64,000 bases of DNA from Datisca glomerata. Its lineage: Eukaryota; Streptophyta; Magnoliopsida; Cucurbitales; Datiscaceae. Within the stretch, counting starts at the first letter, position 1, and each line of letters opens with the position of its first letter. This document shows, piece by piece, positions 58,437-64,000 of this stretch. The DNA is taken from positions 1,022,260 through 1,086,259 of the forward strand of contig QANY01002235.1 of assembly GCA_003255025.1 (NCBI GenBank), in the 5' to 3' direction. Made by a program: the position numbers and the translations under genes. The notes beneath the pieces were generated by a model. The model ran no database searches. It worked only from the letters and a program-made list of their open reading frames with translations, and had not been told where the DNA came from.

Positions 58437-60247
58437 GTCTTTATATATTTATATGTTAAATGTTGTGTGGATTTTCTTGCATTATTCATATAATATGATA
58501 TATGTATGATGATGGATGGTTATGTTTTTTGAATGTATGAAAAATATTGGATCGTTAATTGTATGATGATTATTCGGTTAAGCTTTGTTTTAATTTTTCC
58601 TAAATCTTATGTAAACCGAATTGAGGCGTATGAATTTTGTAATTTTATTTTGAATATTATTGTAATTATTCTGAACGAGAGAAGATGAAGAACGTAGGAG
58701 GCGAATGGCAGAATTTTACTATTCATGCGAAAACATTGTTTATCCATGAAAACACTGTCCACACCGGAAATTTACTATTCCGGCGGAGGTGAACAATGGT
58801 TGTCTGACGCGGCAGGCGGCTGTCGGCAGTGAGACGGGCAGCGGTGGTGATGGGTGGTGATCGGAGAGTTCTATCATCGATGACAATTGTTGTCACGTTT
58901 TGAGAAAATTTCCAACAAACCATGCAACAAACTCTATCACCTAAATGTTTCATTAAAACCCAAACACTTTAATTATCCATTTAAAATTTGAAATTAATGT
59001 AATTTTAAAATTAATTATTAATTTTTGATTTTATAAAAATTAAAAATTATTAGGTTGATTGAGTTTGATCCAAGTTTAATCAAATTAAATAAAATATTTA
59101 TTTGACTAAGTCAAAGTCAACTATATCAAAAGGGATAATTATAGGAATTGTTTTAATTAAGAAAAAATAGTTTTTCTAATTAAAAATGGTTTTGTTCAAA
59201 GCTTGAAGATGGACATCAGGAGGAGAATGCAATATTTGAGAAATATGTATTCTTGAAGTCCGCTTTGTAATTTTATTTCTTTATTTCATTGGTTATAATT
59301 TAGAAATATCAAATAGTCACTCTGTCCATTATTATTTTATTTAATTGTTAAATAATTATTTAATTGTTATGTTTGATAACATGTTCATGCATTAGTCGAT
59401 CACATGCCATACATGAAAATTCCACATAGTTTTATTTAATCATGTTTCTCATCTGTAGAAACATTATTGATTAGGATTGTCCTAATATGTTTATATGTAT
59501 TGCTTTATAAAATCAATTGCATGTAAATTGCTAGATTTTAACTAGATAAAACTTGCTAATCACACCACACTAAAAGCTATAATAACATTTAGGTTAACCG
59601 ACTTTAGTAAAAGAGTTTTATTAAAGTATGATGAATATAATTAACTAGTTAATCTAAGTTTATCTAATTATGACTTAGACACTTCAGATAGTTAAATAAA
59701 CTTAGACCAATGATATTAAATTAATTGATAATTAAATATTCATATGGTTATTATTTTAACTGGTAATTAATTTAGAATTAATTTATTAGTTAATAATAGA
59801 AACACATTATCCTAAATAGTGAGTGGAAGAAGGTTGGACTTCTTAAGAAGATAGGAGAAAATGATGTAGTTTAGTTTTTACCAACTCTAAGGCGGCATAT
59901 TCTAAATGAAGTCATAAAATCTGAAATGATGGGTTACACTAATAAAGTCACAATTAAGTTTTCATGTGGATAGTTATGACTTGACCGAACAAGCGAGTTA
60001 AAAGAGAAAATATGAGATATTTTAAGTTTTAATTAATAAGAATGAGAATGTCTCATAGATAGTCTGAGGTTAATCTGGTCGACCCAAAGGCGACACATTA
60101 ATTGTTGGGTTATTTTATCGTGGTTAGTAAATGCTAAATTTATGTGTTGATTATGATTGCATTTATGCATCATGTTTATTTTTTGAATTCTAGATATTTA
60201 TCAATTATATTGAATCATATATGTTTTAAACTTCAATTATCAATATT
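58437..60247. other. Untranslated leader region of the copia element, or older insert
   Basis: About 1.8 kb of AT-rich sequence between the primer site and gag without a significant ORF. This is longer than a usual copia leader, so an inserted or duplicated piece may be included. No known element was recognised inside. Confidence 0.4.
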
Positions 60248-61060
60248 ATGTCTACCATGGGTAACCCTCTTACTGCTTTACTCGCTCTTGAGAAATTGAT
60301 GATGATAATTTCGTACGTTGGAAATCAAATATGAATTTAATGCTGATTAAGTTCATTCTTACTGAGGAATGTCCTGAGGAGCCCGCTGCTAACGCCCCTA
60401 CGAATGTTAAGGACAAATATGATGCTTGGATCATATCAAACAACAAGACAAAGTACTACATGCTTGTGAGCATGAATGATGTTCTGAGAATCAAACATGA
60501 AAGCATGGAGACTGCCTATGAGATTATGGAATCTTTATAGGCAATGTTTGGGCAGCAGTCCGATCAAAGTCGTCATGAGCCCACTAGGAACTATATGACA
60601 ACTAACATGAGGAAAGATACTTCTGTTCGAGAACATGTTTTAAACATGATCAACATAATGCATAAGGCATTAGTACATGGGGCAACCATTGATAAACGGA
60701 TTCAAGTTAGCATCATACAGAGTCACTCACACTAGCTTTTTCTTGGTTCACGACCAACTATGTTATGAACAAGTTGCAATTCAACATGACCTAATTGTTG
60801 AATGAACTGTAGACGTTTGAGACACTCAACCTTAGAATGACCAAAGAGGTCGAGACAAATGTTGTCGATCAAAAGTCTTCTTACAATATTGTAAAGAACA
60901 AGAAAAGGAAGAAGAACAATGGTAAGGACAAGGGTAAGAACAAAAGAGTAAAGAAAGCCAAGACATCGCTAAAAGCCAAGAATAACAAGAAAGGAAAATG
61001 TTTCCATAGTGGGGTGAAGGTCATTGGAAGAGAAACTGTAACAAGTATCTCTCTGAGCTG
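60248..61060 (+). pseudogene. Ty1/copia gag, decayed
   Basis: Starts MSTMGNPLTALLALEKL. A one-base shift then leads into NFVRWKSNMNLMLIKFILT and YDAWIISNNKTKYYML (UBN2-type gag). A TAG at 60538-60540, a TAG near 60733 and frameshifts follow. The zinc knuckle (60999-61045) reads CFHS then GHWKRNC in two frames, so the second Cys is Ser and the frame is broken. Gag would form the particle shell. Confidence 0.75.
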
Positions 61061-63895
61061 AAAAAGAACAGTAAATATGATTTGCTTTTACTTGAAGCTT
61101 GTTTAGTGGAATATGATTTATCATCCTAGATACTTGATTCAGGACCACTAACCATGTATATTCTTCTTTGTAGATGCTTGATTCGTCAAGTGAGTTGGTT
61201 GATGGCGAGGTCATTTTGAGAGTTGACAATGGTGCGCTCGTGTCAGTTAAAGTATAAGGGACAATCCGTTTACTTTTTGGATATAATTACTTAGTTTTGA
61301 ACAATATTTATTATATTTCAGGTTTTTCGAGAAATTTGATTTCTCTTTCATTTTTGCAAGGACAGTTATTTGAAGTTTCTTCCAAAGAGTTTATTATTTC
61401 TAAGAATGGATTCGATATTTGTCATGCTAAAATTATAAACATACTGTATATATTTAAACCGACTGAATGCGCGTTAAATAATTCTGAATTATTTAAAATA
61501 GCAAAACCTAAAAGTAACAAATCACAAACATTTTCTCATAATGATAATACATATCCATGGCATCTTAGATTGTGACATATTAATCTAGATAAGTTAAACA
61601 GGTTAACAAAGTTTGGTGCTTTGAGAGAGCTATTAGTTGGAACTCTTTTTGTTTGTGAATTCTCTCTAGAGGGTAAAATGACCAAGATATATTTCACAGG
61701 AAAGGGCCAAAGAGCCAAGGAACCATTTGAGTTATTACATAGTGATGTCTGTGGACCGATCAATGTACAAGCTAAAGGTGAGTATGGGTATTTTCTCACT
61801 CTCATTGACGACTACTCAAGATATATTTATAGTTACCTAATGTATCGAAAGTCTGGAACTTTTGGAAAGTTTAAAGACTTTAAGGCTGAAGTTGAAAAGC
61901 AATTAGATAAATCATTAAAAACCTTTTGATCCGATCGAGGTGGTGAATATTTGGATTTAGAATTCAAGGATTATTTGTTGGAGTGTGGAATCTTATCTCA
62001 ACTCACAAAACCTAGAACATCACAGCAAAATGATATTGCAGAGAGGAGAAACTGAACCTTATTGGATATGGTTAAGTCGATGTTTAGCTACTCATCATTG
62101 TCACTTATATTTTGGGGATATGCACTACACACGAAAACTTACATTTTGAATGTAGTGTCCTCTAAGTCTGTATGCAAGACGCCTTTAGAATTATGGAATG
62201 GCTCTAAACCTAGTTTACATCCATATATGGGGATGTCCAGCTCACATTCTTAGACCCAAGACCAGAAAGTTAGACTCAAGGTATGAGGTATGCATATATG
62301 TTGACTATTCTCTAGAGACTAGAGGTGAGTACCTTATAGTCACAATGATCAAAAGGTGTTTATGTCGACAAATGCAACCTTTCTTGAGCATGACTATATG
62401 AAAAACTACAAATCTCGTAGCAAAATAGTTCTCGCGGAATTAGCGACTGGTGAGTTCAGACCACCTTCGATTTCTACTGATAAACGACAAACTAGAGAAA
62501 CCACAGTTCCTGTAAAAGAAACCTCGGTGCAACATCGTAGTGGGAGGGTTGTGAGACAACTGGTTTGCTATGAACTAGAGGCACATGTCCTAGTGTCAGA
62601 CACTAATAAGGATGATCTATTATCTTATGAAGAAGCAATAGATGATCATGAAAAGGAGAAATGACAAGATGTCATGAACCAGAAAGTTAAATCTGTGTAT
62701 TCTAATTCCGTCTGGGAACTTGTAGATCCACCTAAAGATGTTAGGCCCATTGGATGTAAATGGATCTTCAATAAGAAAAGAGGTGCCTATGGAAAGTAGA
62801 GACTTTCAAGGTACAGTTAGTAACCAATGGCTATATACAAAGGGAGGGAGTCAATTATGAAGAGAGATTCTCCCATGTGGCCATGCAAAAATCCATTCAC
62901 ATCCTTTTATCCATAACCACTAGTTTTGACTATGAGATATGATAAATGGATGTCAAGACAGCTTTTTTGAATGGTTCTCTTGAAGAAAACATCTATATTA
63001 TGCAACCAGAAGGGTTCGTACAAAATGGGCAAAATCAGAAAGTATGCAAGTTGCTTAAATCCATTTATGGATTAAAGTAAGCATATAGATCTTAGAATCT
63101 TACCTTTGAGGAGATTATAAAGTGTTATGGCTTCGAGCAAAATGTTGACGAAGCCTGTGTTTATAATTACACCAAAGATAAGATAGTGGTTTTTTAGTTC
63201 TTTATGTTGATGATATTCTACTCATTGGGAATGATGTAGAAACTTTGTCAAAGGTAAAGAAATGGTTAGCTGAGAAATTTCAAATGAAAAATTTGGGAGA
63301 AGCGAGCTATGTTCTAGGCATCAAAATCCTAAGGGATAGAAAGAACAAGTTCTTGACACTTTTTCAGACCTCTTATATTGATAAGGTGCTGGAAAGATTC
63401 ACTATGGAGAATTCTAAGAAAGGTCCACAACCAATCAGATATGGAATTGTCCTCTTCAAGAAACAATGTCCTAAGACTCAGGAGGAAGAGGATATTAGAA
63501 AGGTTCTCTATGCTTCAACAGTTGGAATTCTCATGTATGTCATGTTTTGTACGAGAACCCGACATCTGTTATGTAGTGGGAATTATCAATCGTTATCAAA
63601 CGAATCTAGGTTTGGAACACTGAATTACAGTAAAACACATTCTCAAGTATCTTAGGACAACGAGAAACTATATGCTTTTTTATTCAGGTGGAGACCTGAA
63701 CCCTACTGGGTATACTGATTCTAATTTTCAATCAGACATAGACAGTCAAAAGTCGACATCTAGATCAATATTCACCGTAGATGGAGAAGTTGTAGCCTGG
63801 GGAAGTATTAAATATTTCAGCATTGTAGATTCCACTATGGAAGCTGAATATATAGATGCTTATGAGGTTGCGAAAAAGGTAATATGGCTCAAGAT
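61061..63895 (+). pseudogene. Ty1/copia pol (protease, integrase, RT, RNase H), decayed
   Basis: Domain order PR-INT-RT-RH identifies Ty1/copia. Protease remnant at 61140-61260; GAG-pre-integrase WHLRL...HINLDKLNRL at 61555-61600, with CEFS in place of CESC; integrase HSDVCGPIN (61738), LIDDYSRYIYSYL (61804) and QQNDIAERRN (62023). RT begins WELVDPPKDVRPIGCKWIF (62716), with the catalytic YVDDILLIGND at 63206 in a shifted frame. RNase H GYTDSNFQSDIDSQKSTS and STMEAEYIDAYEVAKKV end at 63890. At least a dozen stops or shifts. There, in mid-domain, the sequence switches to integrase (see tail). Confidence 0.85.
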
Positions 63896-64000
63896 ATGGT
63901 TATAGTTACTAATGCATCGAAAGTCTGGAACTTTTGGAAAGTTTGAGGACTTTAAGGCTGAAACTGAAAAATAATTAGGTAAATCATTAAAAACCCTTTG
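63889..64000 (+). repeat. Internal duplicate of the integrase segment at the window end
   Basis: 63889-64000 repeats 61815-61927 of the same element (shared CGAAAGTCTGGAACTTTTGG and AAATCATTAAAAACC) with several substitutions. The switch from RNase H happens at CTCAAGATAT, present at both sites. It is either an internal rearrangement or a second, nested copy starting here. Confidence 0.85.

Overview
The window looks like nuclear DNA of a eudicot plant. It holds intron-containing plant genes (a Mediator MED33/REF4-family gene, an E-class PPR gene and an L34e-superfamily gene), AT-rich spacers, and large amounts of decayed transposable elements and endogenous pararetrovirus (Caulimoviridae) sequence. 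I cannot name the species. No rRNA, tRNA or CRISPR was seen.

Layout. 1-2725: 3' half of a MED33 gene (+), three exons, start outside the window. 4085-6211: an intact single-exon PPR gene (-), likely orthologous to Arabidopsis MEF18 (At5g19020). 6419-14092: pararetrovirus copy A, rearranged, between (TA)n tracts and starting about 200 bp upstream of the PPR start codon. 15.1-18.3 kb: a long inverted-repeat (foldback/MULE-like) structure that carries a broken RLCK gene fragment in one arm and a palindromic satellite inside. 18.96-20.64 kb: a second foldback element, almost entirely palindromic. 23.1-28.7 kb: a gag-only LTR retrotransposon. 30.8-35.3 kb: an At5g19025-like gene (-) whose 3' end may be an unrecognised second exon 3.8 kb away, with a LINE remnant inside the putative intron. 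36.83-37.35 kb: a hAT-type MITE with a perfect 8-bp target duplication. 37.99-45.89 kb: pararetrovirus copy B, a complete, circularly permuted viral unit placed in a TA-rich microsatellite. 45,945-46,534: assembly gap. 46.56-54.93 kb: copies C (-) and D (+), a second viral lineage arranged head to head. 56-64 kb: a decayed Ty1/copia element that runs off the window and ends in an internal rearrangement.

How the parts relate. As I recall, the PPR gene and the At5g19025-like gene are neighbours in Arabidopsis. Here they lie on the same strand 28.4 kb apart, so the interval from 6.4 to 30.8 kb is best read as repeat DNA inserted into an ancestral gene pair. The viral copies resemble florendoviruses: movement protein, capsid/zinc finger, protease, RT and RNase H, then a separate RG-rich ORF; a tRNA-Met primer site; and insertion at TA microsatellites. 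All copies are broken by stops, frameshifts, inversions or deletions, so none appears able to express a full protein set, although several promoters (TATA boxes) are preserved. The inverted copies C/D and the two foldback elements could each give long hairpin RNAs, which makes this block a plausible small-RNA source. That is inference and needs small-RNA data.
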